A stretch of 64,000 bases of DNA from Euphorbia lathyris (lineage: Eukaryota > Streptophyta > Magnoliopsida > Malpighiales > Euphorbiaceae): contig NC_088914.1 of the NCBI RefSeq assembly GCF_963576675.1, positions 84,194,441-84,258,440 on the forward strand, written 5' to 3'. Positions 23,263 to 34,309 of the stretch are shown here, one piece after another (within the stretch, counting starts at the first letter, position 1; each line of letters starts with the position of its first letter). The notes beneath the pieces were generated by a model. The model made no database searches and had not been told where the DNA came from. It saw only the letters and a list, made by a program, of their open reading frames with translations. The position numbers were made by a program, and so were the translations under genes.

Positions 23263-23608
23263 ATATATGACAGTCACATGTAGGTTATTTTATGAAAAAA
23301 ATAACTAAATTTTGCTTTTATTTTTCATAAAAATAACAAACACATGGCAGTCAAGTGGCACATATGTGGATGTGATATCTCATTTCGATCAGACTTCTGA
23401 GTTGACTAATACTGATGTGCTACCTATGCCATCATTCAGATGCCTTTTAACCACTTAAATCGCTGAAGTACCATAATTGAGACAAAACTCAAAGTTGAGT
23501 AATTTTATGGAGACAAATTAAAGTTGAGTGGTCACTTTAAGATAACCATGTAAATTCATTGACCAACAAGACATTTAACCCCTCTAATATATAAAATTAT
23601 AATTTTTT

Positions 23609-24166
23609 GGGTAATTAATTTATTAGTCCCTATATTTAGACAAAACACATTGTTTAGTCCCTGTATTTTCAAAAACACACGGTAAAGTCCCTAACGTTTT
23701 TCTCGGTGAACTGTTTAGTCCCTAACGTTTTTCTCGGTGAACTGTTTAGTCCCTGCCGTTAGACTCTCATGAAAATTCCGTTAGTCAATTTGGATTTGAG
23801 TTCTTCTTTTCCTTTATTTTCCTTTCCTTTAAACTCTAATGCATCTGAAATTAACTTTGAATGTTCTTCTTCTTGATTTTCTTCTTAATCATTCAAATTC
23901 GTAAGCATTGGGTCTGTTCTTTTTCTTGTTCTCCATACAAATATCTTCCTTCTAAATTGGATTTCCTCTTCTGAAGTTTGAAGGTAAATAGTAAAGGGTA
24001 ATTTAGTCATTTCCGAAGTTATAAACGGTAAAAAATCTAACAAACAGACGGAAGGACTAAACAGTTCACTGAGAAAAAGGTTAGGGACCTTACCATGTGT
24101 TTTTGAAAATATAGGAACTAAACAGTGTGTTTTGTCAAAATATAGGGACTAATAAATTAATTACCC
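23609..24166. mobile_element. Mutator-like foldback element, 9-bp duplication
   Basis: The ends GGGTAATTAATTTATTAGTC and its inverted copy (finishing in TTAATTACCC) begin arms of well over 100 bp, with matching phrases such as GACAAAACACA and CGGTGAACTGTTTAG. The exact 9-bp repeat TAATTTTTT lies at 23600-23608 and 24167-24175. A 27-bp tandem duplication (CCCTAACGTTTTTCTCGG...) sits in the left arm. There is no transposase. It lies only 17 bp from the right duplication of the previous foldback. Confidence 0.85.
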
Positions 24167-24179
24167 TAATTTTTTTATA

Positions 24180-24540
24180 TAAACAAGTCAGTTTGCATTA
24201 ATAGGAGAACATAATAGGCTTAAAAAATACAAGTAAAAAAAAACCTACAATAAGAAATTCTAATTGAGAAAAAGAAATTGTCTAAACTGCCAAATTATGG
24301 ACAATATAATTCGTTTGATGGCTCTTATGAATAAATTTCAAATTAGCAAACGTCTTAACTTCTTTTCGAATATCATTAACAAGCATCCCTCGAACCATAA
24401 CAGGCAATCAGAACAAGATCAGTGAAAGACAAAATCTTAAATCTCCTCAAACCATAACAGGCAATCAGAACCACTCTCTTTAGACACCTTAACAGAAAGA
24501 TTCGCTTGTTTCCATTAAGCTTTTGAAACCGAACACACTT
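24180..24540 (-). pseudogene. L1-type LINE relic: RNase H end
   Basis: On the minus strand near 24500-24240, broken frames read SGSDCLLWFE and then LVNDIRKEVKTFANLKFIHKSHQTNYIVHNLAV. This is the C-terminal RNase H pattern of plant L1 elements. It is probably the 3' end of the LINE whose other part is at 26693-27935. It contains an internal duplication (see the next entry). Confidence 0.55.
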
Positions 24541-24620
24541 TATGAATTAACCATCTGGACCAATTCTACTTCTTGTTAATCGCATTAACCATCTGAACCA
24601 ATTCTACTTCTTGTTAACCA
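24397..24620. repeat. Two small direct duplications
   Basis: AACCATAACAGGCAATCAGAAC occurs near 24397 and again near 24455. Further on, TTAACCATCTGRACCAATTC with the following CTACTTCTTGTTAA occurs twice in tandem between about 24547 and 24620. Both look like local replication slippage or repair in an old LINE tail. Confidence 0.7.
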
Positions 24621-24860
24621 TTTAATTAAGTAACAAATATTAAAAGTTTTAAATATTAAATTTTTTAAACATTTTACAAAATAGAATCTCGTGCTTCTCT
24701 TACTCTGCTTAATATATATAATTGAAGTGTTCAAAGCTCAATTAGCAAACAGATTAGTAAGAATGTGGGACTTTTTATGTGTCAATCAGTCTCTTCATAT
24801 GAAAGCTATGTTTTTGTTGTTAATTAATCACGACAAGGAGGACCGAATACAATCTAGTCT

Positions 24861-26692
24861 TAGGGCTGTAAGCGAGCATAGCCGCTCATGAGCAGCTCGG
24901 CGTTCGGCTCGATAAAAACTCGACTCGATTTGTAAACGAGCCGTTCGTGAGCACGATTTTCAAGCTCGGTTTGTAAACGAGCAGAGCTTGAGCAGACCAA
25001 AGCTCGGCTCGAAAGCTCGTGAGCAAACTCGATTAGAGGTTCATGAACAAATTCATAAACAAGCTCGTATAAAAGCTCGTAAAGAATACAAATTATATTT
25101 ACATAAAATATGATTTACACACAATAAAAATGATAATTTAAATTTAGTAAAAATGGTAATATTAGGCCCAAAACAATTAAATAAAAAGAGCAGCCCATCA
25201 TCCATAAAATATGATTAACAGGAGGGACCATGGTTTAATTTTAGACATCAGCGCATCACATAAGTTAACAGGTGAGAACGATGCTAATGAGTTGGTGGCA
25301 CAAGTCACAAAGATTAGTATTGCATTGTTAGATGAGTATATAGTGCAAAATGTGCAAGAAAATGTGAATCTTGGAGCACATTCTTCTAGTTTGGATGAAG
25401 CGGATAATGACATTGATGATGAGATTGATGATTATTTTTTGAATATTGATAAAGATATGTCAATTGAGGGAGAATGGGAAAGATATGTCAATGAGGCACC
25501 TGAAAAATATGTAATTGAGTTTGACCTTCTATTGTGATAGAAGATTAATGTTGTGCGATATCCTGCTTTATCCAAAGTTGTAAAAGATGTTTTTGCAATT
25601 CAATGCTCAAACGTGGCTTCTGAATCTACGTTTAACACAAGTGGTAGAACTTTGGATCAATTTAGGAGTTCTTTAACTCCTGCTACAACTGCGGTTTTGA
25701 TTTGTTGTCAAGATTGGTTGAAAACTTCAACTCAAGCTTTCAAGCATGAAGAAGAAGTTGAAGATCTTGAAGCTATTGAGGAAGGTAATATTTACTTAGC
25801 AATTATATTTCATAGTTTTATTTTAATTAAATGTTTATGAATACTAACTATATAAATGTTATTTAATTTGTAGAAATCAGTTCTGATCCTGAAATTGCAT
25901 CATCTCTTTTATCCATATTTCAATTGGATATCTAAGGTTTTTTTAACCGAATCAAATGCACTTTGGTAAGCATATTTTTTTCCTTTTACTTTTTGCTAGT
26001 GTGTTGATTAATTTTATTGAAGTGAAAGCTAATTAATTTAACATTTGTTGATTCACTAATGTGGTATATTTTATATGTTTAGGTTGATGTTTGGCTTTTA
26101 CTGCCTTTGCTTTGGAAAACAAGGAACTTGTTGTGTTAAGAAGATTCAATTACAAATTGGGATGATGATTAAAGAGATTTTGCTAATGAACTGTTGTCTT
26201 TTTTGAATTAAAGGTTTGTTTGTTTGTTTTTATAGATTTGTTATTTTGTAACTTTGATTTTGTGGGCTTTTTTAGCCTTGTTGTCTACCGTAACTTTTAA
26301 TACTTTGATTTTGTGGGGTTTTTTTTATCCTTGTTGTCTACTGTAACTTTTAATGAATGTTGTTTACTTCCTAAAAAAATATCATTTATTTCAAGTTATG
26401 TAAGATAATAAAATTTTATATTATATTATCTTGTAAATTAAATTTTTAATTTATTTTTAGGACATAAACTATTAGATATTTATCCGAATCACCGAAAAAT
26501 TATATTGGATTGGACCGGAACTGAATCTCCGAATCCCCGAACTGGACCGGACTGAAAATTTGGGGCAATTCAATTCTGGAGATTTATTCTTTCAATCCAA
26601 TCCTGGAGATTTTCTTTTATTGATCTCCGAATTTCAATCCAATACTGGAGATTCATGAATCCCCGACTTGGACCGAACTGTGCCCAGCCCTA
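24861..26692 (+). mobile_element. Internally deleted hAT transposon
   Basis: The left end TAGGGCTG with many GAGC/GCTCG subterminal repeats (24861-25080) and the right end CAGCCCTA with GGACCG-type repeats (about 26460-26692) are typical of plant hAT elements. A transposase C-terminus lies between. The flanking 8-mers (TCTAGTCT and CTCCCTAC) do not match, and the subterminal repeats of the two ends differ. The two ends may therefore come from different elements. A duplicated block of about 50 bp (ACTTTGATTTTGTGGG...) lies at about 26255-26350. Confidence 0.6.
25211..25840 (+). pseudogene. hAT transposase C-terminal fragment
   Basis: The piece YPALSKVVKDVFAIQCSNVASESTFNTSGRTLD followed by RSSLTPATTAVLICCQDWL is the hAT dimerisation domain (Dimer_Tnp_hAT), which normally ends a transposase of about 600-700 aa. 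Only the last 200 or so residues remain. The part at 25211-25537 supplies the preceding region and is separated by a double stop. The zinc-finger and catalytic regions are gone. GTAAT at about 25785 and a TTTGTAG at about 25873 could be the borders of a former intron. Confidence 0.8.
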
Positions 26693-27935
26693 CTCCCTAC
26701 CACAGAGACAACATCTATCTTGCAACCCGGCACCCTTTTCACCAAAGCATGGTAAATATTTTTAGCAGACACACAAAACCGTGTGTAATAATTTCGCATG
26801 TGCATTTATTGACCACATAGCCTTCCAAAAATCAACCCCAAAAACAAAAGTTGATGCCAAGTTGGACGATAATCGCAAAGAATTAATAACCACCGTATTA
26901 TAGCTAGATTTAACCAAGTAAGCATCCGACTTACAGTGAACCCAAAATAATGAATCAGTTGATGTCCGCCTACTCAAAGGCAACCTCAAAATAGCTTCTG
27001 CCACGTCAAGAGTAAAATAAAAATTAATAAGATCATGTTTCCAGTAAAAATTATCAAAATCGATCATACACGAGACCCATTGGGAAGGAGGTGCATTTAA
27101 TAAAAGTAAAGGCAAATTACAGACAATATTGAGAATCGAACGAGCCTGCATCAGATCAATTGACCAGCCCATCACCAACTCTTCAATAACTTCCATTAAT
27201 AATGACTTGCCTTGTTTTAAAAAGACTCCTCCAAACATGACTAGCAAAAAAACTCGCTCATAGCCTCCAAAATATTCTATTCAAGAAAGTGTTTATGCTT
27301 GAAAACCAAAAAACATAGAGAATTGAGATTCTCTAGCATCCACCACACAAGTTATGCAAGAAGAACAAGATTAAAGGCAAAGATATTTCGAAACCTCAAA
27401 CCACCCTCCTCGTTTGACAAACACATCTTCTCCCAACTAATCCAGTGAGTACGCTTAGAGTTGGAATCTTGATTCTACCAAAACTGAGCCATTAGTTGTT
27501 GCAGTTCATCACAAAAAGAATTTGGTAACCAAAAACAACTCATAATAGTACTATGGACTGTCTGGGATACTATTTTAATCAAAATCTCCTTTCACGCCCC
27601 CTCCCCCGAGAAAGACACTTCTCTTTCCACCCGCATATTTATTTGGTCAGTCTTTTCTTAAGATAATCGAAAACAGCCTTTTTAGTACACAACCACTGGA
27701 AGGCCAAAATATTTTAAAAAAAAAAAAGCTACTTCACAAACCTTCGAAATTTCAAAACATCTATCTCTACAATCAACACTTACCCAATCACTGAAAGTGA
27801 TATCGGTTTTACCATGGTTAATACATTGGACCGATGTGTTTTCATAAACTTGAAGAAGATCCCTCGGTAGTTGTTGCTCTAAAAAAAGAGAAGAAAATCA
27901 TCAACAAAAATCAATTGAGAAATTATAGGTCCCAT
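26693..27935 (-). pseudogene. L1-type LINE relic: post-RT region and zinc-binding domain
   Basis: From high to low coordinates the minus strand reads INHGKTDITFSDWVSV, a KYFGLP motif (about 27700), KEILIKIVSQTVHSTIMSCF (about 27580), [32 protein letters not shown] and then the frame at 27247-26762. That frame has WKHDLINFYFTLDVAEAIL and FWKAMWSINAHAKLL. Near 26700 a CLCGRE piece marks the zf-RVT cysteines. This is the ordered C-terminal half of a plant L1 ORF2, with stops and frame changes. It is cut at 26693 by the hAT region. Confidence 0.8.
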
Positions 27936-28020
27936 ATTGCTACCTTGAATTACATGCAAGGTTTTATTACTCATACCTTTCCTAATGTTAGAATAACTAT
28001 GACTGGACATGTTAAAATAA

Positions 28021-28320
28021 GGTCAAATACAGGAATATCATAATTAAGTACAAAATTATAATTAAGTCATATCATCAAATTTAATCCTTAATATGTCATT
28101 ATTTTCTATATATTATGATTTTACACTATAGTTTAAAAATTCTAGACTCTAATTCATAAATAATAAACCCTAGAAAATATATTCTAGACTTCTAATTTAT
28201 AAATTCTAATCCTTAAAATATATTAAAAGTACTGATTTTACTAGTTTGACATAATCCAAAATTATGACTTGACATAGTTGTAAATAGTTGTTAAAAAATG
28301 AATTTCTGTGTAATTTTCCC
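28021..28320. mobile_element. Short Mutator-like MITE, 300 bp, 9-bp duplication
   Basis: The perfect 9-bp repeat TTAAAATAA flanks it (28012-28020 and 28321-28329). The ends GGTCAAATACAGG and (inverted) GGGAAAATTACACAG are imperfect inverted repeats. The interior is AT-rich with repeated TCTAGA/AATTCTA phrases and no coding frame. Confidence 0.6.
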
Positions 28321-28625
28321 TTAAAATAATATATTATTAAGCCCTTCCAAGCCCACATAAGCCTGCATAATTCTTGATTGGGCTTGAGATTTATATAAAC
28401 AAAGAAGTTTTTACATAAAAGTCAGATAAACATATTTACAGGTTAAGTATTGTTGGTAAGTTAATCCATAATAAATAATTAATTTTGAAATTTCTTCGAT
28501 TTTAGGGATTGATTGTTGGGAAAATTACAAAATTGGCTCAAACGGAACATCCATTTACATATTTAACCCATTTATTCAACCTACTACAAATCAAGACTAT
28601 GTTTATGTGACTTTCTCAAAATATA

Positions 28626-28629
<4 letters not shown>

Positions 28630-28679
<50 letters not shown>
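28630..28679. repeat. TA microsatellite
   Basis: A run of about 24 TA units inside the foldback element. Confidence 0.95.
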
Positions 28680-28988
28680 CACTTAGAAATTTTATAGTTT
28701 TTTGTCTTTCTCACTCTCGTCTGACTTCGCGGATTTCGTAATATGTGAAGTCTGCGAAGATAATGTTTGGTTCAGTAGATGATTTTAATTCGCAGATTTC
28801 GCAATATGCAAAGTCTGCGAAGATAAAAGACGTGTTTTTAAACATTTTTATCGCAGACTTCGCATATTGCGAAGTGGTATGCATATAACAAAAAAAGCAT
28901 AACAACAAAGGATTCTAACATTATTAAAATTTATAAAAAAAAAAATTGTCACAATAACAACATTAAAATCATAACATTATCAAAATTT

Positions 28989-29222
28989 ACAACAAGATTG
29001 CCACAATAAACTCCTAACAAATAATTTCAAGGTCAATGTGACCAATCTTGATGAAAATTTCTCCCAATCTTGGAAGTTCAGACTTTTTGGGATGAGAAAT
29101 GGAAGTTCAGACCTTTTGGGATGGACAAAGTTCCACCTCAACTCCTCTACAACAAGATTGCCACAATAAACTTCTAACAAATCATTTCAAAGTCAATGTG
29201 ATAAATCTTGATGGAAATTTCT
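28989..29222. repeat. Direct duplication of about 72 bp
   Basis: The unit starting ACAACAAGATTGCCACAATA at 28989 recurs at 29149 with a few changes, and both continue through TCTTGATG and AATTTCTCC. Between them, GGAAGTTCAGAC/TTTTGGGATG is also repeated (about 29065 and 29100). Confidence 0.85.
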
Positions 29223-29986
29223 CCTTGTATCAGAAGGAAAGTCATCTCCTCTACCTCTACACCCCAGTACACCACCTTCCTGAAAGGGATGTTATATATT
29301 CAACCACCTTCAGAAAAATTTAATCGTGTTAGGCAGAAAAAATGAAAGATTTGGCTTCGCGAAAAGAGGATTTCGCGAAACATGCGAATAAAAATGTGCA
29401 AGGAAGATGATGATTTTACTTCGCGAAAGCATGAACTTTTCTCTTCGCAGACTTCGCGTAATTCGTTTACGCGAAGTGATTTTCTGGAAAAAAAACGAAG
29501 AGAAAACAGTAGATACTTACATTTTTCCCGCCTTTCACCATTAAAATCGCTAATAACCATATGATAAACTGGGAAAAACAATAAAAATAACGTAGAATAA
29601 TGATTTCTTCGATCCGCACAAAAAGAAAGAAACCAAGAGACGAACAGAAACAGAAAGATGAAGAACCATGACTTCGTTTTCTACGAATAGGAAAATGAAG
29701 AATCAAGAGATGAAGAGAGGAAGAAGAGAAAGACATGGTGATGAAAATAAATAATGCAGATTTCGCAATATAAGGAAAGAGAGGAAGATCAAAAGTCTGA
29801 AAATCTTCTGAGGAAGATAAACCGTGCGCCAAGGAAAAGAAATGGGAAGGGAGAAGATGAAAGGTTAAGGATATTTTGGAAAAGTCACACAAAATCAGTC
29901 TAGATATGTAGTAGGTTGAGTAAATGGATTAAATATATAAATAGATCTTCTATTTACCCTAATTTTATAATTTTCCCTTGATTGTT

Positions 29987-30973
29987 TAGGTAAGTTTAGT
30001 TGGACATTTATTAATATAATATTATTTAGAATTAGAAGAAAAAATGGTAAGTTACACCATAGCTATGATTGAGTGAATATTTAGAAATGTCACATAAGTA
30101 AAAATAAAGTTAAAATTAAAATCATATAATGATAAAAAATACTTAAAACAGCAGTCACCAGCATCAGTATTCATTTCTTTTCTTTTGTTATAATTTATTT
30201 GCATTTTTACCAACAGATAAAAAAAATTTATTATTTTTCTTCCATAATGTAATTTGATTTTTGGAGGTGGGGTTTACTAGGTTTTACTTGGAATTTGATT
30301 TGTAACCTGAGCCCGCCTGAAATAATACTTGGCCGGGCTGGGTTAGACAGGACTTGGACATAATATTTATAGATCTAAACCCAGCTCAGCTCAATCCATT
30401 TGATAGTCACCATCAAAGTAAACATTACCCGTTATATAATCACAAGAATCACATGCTAAAACTTGGGACAAATTTTAACACTTGCTTACACTAGTAATCA
30501 AACACGAAAGGAAGCTTAAACAGCTAAAAAACAACTAAAGGCCATTACGCTCAAACCAGCCTTAATTGATAGATTGGTAGATAATAGACTCACACTAAAA
30601 GCGCAAAAACTTGGGACAAAGTTTCGCACCAAGTAAAAAAAAAAAAAACCGGTGCAACCAATCATAGATACAACAACCTTTGGCTACCTCAGTGTGACTC
30701 GCACTGAGTTGTATAGCTTAGTGCATTATCTGGTAAACATAAAAGAAAAAGAAAACATCCATTCAATTGGTTTTGCATTTCAGCTAAAAATCCCAAGTCC
30801 AAAAGGATAGAATGTCTTCTTTCACGTTTATTTAATCCTATTTAAAACGTTCATTAAAGAAAAAAGAAAATCCTCATTTACTTCAATTAATTTTTCACCA
30901 TATAATCCCAATTAACAACTATCTGAAACCAAACCAAAAGAGGTTGAGGTGGTGGCAAGGTCACATATATGGC
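29987..30973. other. Intergenic, 3' side of the prohibitin gene
   Basis: No gene is visible. A run of about 60 bp near 30305-30400 (GCCCGCC... GGCCGGGCTGGG... CCCAGCTCAGCTC) looks like an eroded hAT-type terminus. The last part should include the 3'UTR of the prohibitin mRNA. TTTATT at 30827-30832 (AATAAA on the gene strand) is a possible polyadenylation signal. Confidence 0.5.
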
Positions 30974-33900
30974 CTATTTCTTAGCAGGGGCGGCATCAAG
31001 CTCCATACCTTGAAGGTTCAGTAGCAAATCGTCTGATTTAAGGAACACCTTGTTAGCTGATTGTGAGATTGTGTGAGCAATTTCTCTTGAAGCTTCAATC
31101 TTCCTAAGAGTAATAAATGCAGGATTGTTCGCAATGGCTTGACCGATAAGTTGAGCACTTGTTGCTTCTCCCTGTCAACCATAAGAATGTCCGAAATAAT
31201 TCATTCAGGTCTGAATTCCATGCAAACAAGCATGAAATGTATAGCAAATGAAATTAAGATTAATGTTCCTGAGCTTATGTCTCTCTTTGCTCTTCTTTTT
31301 TTTCTTTTGGTTTTATGAAATGAATAAATGAAAGAAATGAGAGATTGATTAAACATTTCTTTTCTCACCTCTGCGCGGATAATAGCACTTCTCTTGTCTT
31401 GTTCAGCTTTTTCCACAATGAATTTAGCTCTCTCAGCTTCTTGTGCAGCCACCTGTTTGGCTTCAATGGCAGCAGTGAATTCTTTCCCAAAAGTCAGGGT
31501 TGTAATGGAGACATCATCCAGTGCAAGGTTAAAGTAGGCCGCCCTTTCTGTCAAAATCTTCCGTATTTCTCTACTAACAGCCTGAAAAGGTCAGAAAGCA
31601 TAATTGCCTCAATAACCATAGCCGGCGACTAGTAACAAATACGATGATGATAAATTATTTCTTCCCTAAATCTAGAAAATAAAGGAAAATCTGGAAAACA
31701 TATATATGAAAAAACAACCGACATGAACATGAACTATTATTTTAAATAATTTAACTCATGAAAAGCTATAAAACGTTTGAATGTTGCAAGCTTCCAGGCG
31801 AGGGTTAAAAGATGTTAATTCAACCAGAAATATGAAGCACTGGGATTTTTTACCTCTCTCTGAGTGATAAGCTGACTGGCATTGTACTGAGCAACCACAG
31901 CTTTCAAAGTTTCATGGATGATAGAAGGTAGGACTCTTTCATTATAGTTCTCACCAAGTGTTCGGTAAATTATAGGCAACTGGTTTGCAATTGGGCGAGT
32001 AAGCACTCGAAGACCAATCTTAACCTGCACAGCAATTTAAGACCCAAAGCTTGAAAACATTTATATTATGAGCATTTAAACATATACAAGGATAGAAAAT
32101 GGAAAGAACAAATTCAATTAATAGAAAATGCATACATTATCGACAAATCAACTAATTAACAACAATATTTAGGCCCTCAGCATAAAGTACACTAGTGAAC
32201 ACTGAATTCACATTTAAGCTATGTTGCACGGAAACTAGTGTTTCCATGTTTGGCGTCCGTTTCAGAAACGGAAACTCCCAGAAACCAATTTTTATTATTA
32301 TTATACCTTTAATATTTATAAATAATATACTTCCCCTTTATTTTTAATATTTACACGTTTCCCCAAACATTTCAGTTTCCTATGTTTTTAAGAAATAACA
32401 TGGCAGTGTCCGTGCCCATGCTACATAGCATTAAGAAAACCCAAGTATGGAGAACTCAAAAAATAAGTGAATTTGTTAAGATGTGCACTAATGTGGAGGC
32501 AAAAGGAGGGAAAAAAGGATAACTCAAAATAAAGCAGAAAAAGTTATAAATTTCATTGGTAATCACAAGCAAACAAGGAACCAAGCTTTGAAAGTAAATA
32601 TAAGATTAGATCCACACAAGAAAGGATAACCAAAATATCTACATAGGGAACTAAAACGATAAAATAATATAGGCATTGAGATTAGGTATCTAAATAGAGC
32701 AACTATGATTCTCAAATAGTAGAAAATAATCAATACACCAGCCAAGGGCTATGAATGTTAAAAAAGAAAAAAAAAAGACAAATCAAGTGAAAATGGTTTA
32801 GGTAAAGTTTTGCGGACCAGTCAAGTTTCTAAGGACATCAGGGTAGAAAAAGCAACTCAACAACAAGAATTCAAATAATTTGCTGAAACAACGGTTGGAG
32901 GGAAGGTATTATAAATATACCATTTGGAGATCACGACTCCCTGAAGTACTCTCTACCAGATGGGGACGTGCACGGACATCATAAATGACTGGGCGTTCAA
33001 ACCATGGGACTATGAGATGTGTCCCCTCAGGGTAAACCTGCATAATCAAGAAGTAACTTTAATAGTAGAAACTAAAAGCAGAAATGGAAAAGGAAAACCA
33101 GAAAAACCTTAAATGTATAAATTATAGCAGGAATACAATGGAGAAACGGAAAATTATTAGCCAGTGTGAATAACCACATCGTTACAGTGGAATGAGCATC
33201 CAAACTCTTATCCATAGTAACCAATACCTCCTCCCAGAACACATTTGACGAATAGTAAACTGAAGTGCCTCAAAAGAACAAAAATTGTAACGATAAATGA
33301 TTAAAATCACCAGCAATAATAATTAAAAAAATTGTCTGACATCTAGCCAGTAGCTTTTACAGTACGTTGATTAAGATAATATTTGGTCTATTCAACAAGA
33401 AAAATGGTGGCCCAGTCCCAGAAAACTTGCTAATAAGTTGATAATCGTTCCTGAACACTTTGATGTATGTCTGACAAACAACTGATTAAATTACAAATGG
33501 CTTGTTTAAGTATTCATAACAAAAATCTAAATTTTCAATGTCCATAATTTTGAAGATTTTCAAAGGAAGTTGGTAGAATTTAACATCAGCGACAATACAA
33601 AGAAATCTAAGTGCAAATAGTAATTCACCAAAAAATTAACTTGATAATGATAACAAGCATCTCCTTATGACTGTTTCTTGGTCTAGTGAGATCTATCTAT
33701 TGATTGTGAAGCTCAGTTCAGTGCGGGAATTTCAGGACAATTACTAGTTTTCATGCATGCAAACCACATCTACACACCATGAGGCTTAATGTCAATAAAG
33801 CACATCTGGCTGCGGTTGACATTAAAAATTTATTCATTTGCATTTCCTGATCTTTGATGAAGTAACAGAAAGCATACACACATTAAAATCAAAATAGAGG

Positions 33901-34299
33901 TTACAGCATAAATAGAGGTCAAAATTAGTTGGAAGTCAAAAAGAAGATAATCATGCTTAAAAAATGATGATTGATTACTTTAACACACGTATGGGGATCA
34001 TTGTAAAGAATTGATTGCAAAAACCTTCATGAAAAGAAAGTAAGATACTCAGATTTGGCAATCCATGAATATAAACACCTGGAAATATATTCTTATATTT
34101 TGACATTAAAAAATGTAACAACCTTGTCTTTAACACCAACAAGGCGATTGAACACAATCGCTCGATGTCCTCCCTCAACATTGTAGAGACTGTTAGCAAC
34201 TCCGTACATACCAAGTCCACCAATAACACCAAGCTTAATTAAAGCAGAGGCTGCACCTCCACCTGGCATCTTCGGAACTTTCACATTGTTGAAATTCAT
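30974..34299 (-). CDS. PHB1: Prohibitin, type II (PHB1/2/6-like), five coding exons
   Basis: Prohibitins form ring complexes in the inner mitochondrial membrane and stabilise membrane proteins and cristae. Coding exons, all GT-AG and all split between codons, are 34123-34299 (59 codons), 32921-33037 (39), 31854-32024 (57), 31369-31581 (71) and 30974-31171 (65 plus TAG), giving 291 aa, close to the usual length. The start [20 protein letters not shown] is that of plant type-II prohibitins. A single membrane anchor lies at about residues 20-40 ([14 protein letters not shown]). The SPFH/PHB domain follows ([17 protein letters not shown] onward), and a coiled coil runs from about [21 protein letters not shown] to [11 protein letters not shown]. 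An open frame extends upstream to 34323, but it crosses the splice acceptor, so the ATG at 34299 is chosen. Plant PHB1, PHB2 and PHB6 cannot be told apart here. The gene looks intact, the only such host gene in the window. Confidence 0.96.
32218..32429. mobile_element. Short inverted-repeat element in a prohibitin intron
   Basis: GCTATGTTGCACGGA and (inverted) GCTATGTAGCATGGGCACGGA bound a 212-bp segment in the intron between the 39- and 57-codon exons. Flanking TTTAA and ATTAA could be an imperfect 5-bp duplication. The interior is AT-rich, with GGAAACT and AGTTTCC phrases. The superfamily is not assigned. It does not touch the splice sites. Confidence 0.55.
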
Positions 34300-34309
34300 T
34301 TTCCTACAA

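Larger units (their letters stand above)
13571..23582. mobile_element. Mutator-like foldback element split by a copia insertion
   Basis: The left part (13571-13784, starting GGGTTAAATG) and the right part (23263-23582, ending CATTTAACCC) are inverted repeats of each other. Examples are CTCAATAAAATCATTTAACTT on the left and the complement of AAAGTTGAGTAATTTTATGG on the right. A perfect 9-bp duplication TCTAATATA flanks the whole unit (13562-13570 and 23583-23591). A 9.5-kb copia element sits in the middle. Without it the foldback would be about 530 bp. Confidence 0.85.
28518..29977. mobile_element. Large Mutator-like foldback element, 9-bp duplication
   Basis: Ends GGGAAAATTACAAAATTGG and (inverted) GGGAAAATTATAAAATTAG. 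The arms share TTTAACCCATTTATTCAACC-type sequence over about 110 bp. The exact 9-bp repeat TTGATTGTT lies at 28509-28517 and 29978-29986. The 1.46-kb unit holds a TA microsatellite, a tandem duplication, three short hairpins built on TTCGCAGACTTCGC phrases, and a minus-strand frame at 29467-29892 (141 aa, serine- and phenylalanine-rich, not recognised). No transposase is seen. Confidence 0.85.

Noticed and set aside
24853..26700. 8-bp target duplication around the hAT region
   Set aside because: TCTAGTCT and CTCCCTAC do not match, so no duplication can be claimed.
29467..29892. 141-aa minus-strand frame as a host gene fragment captured by a foldback element
   Set aside because: No recognisable domain; it is Ser/Phe-rich, AT-driven and lacks introns or a matching parent. 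Not excluded, but unsupported.
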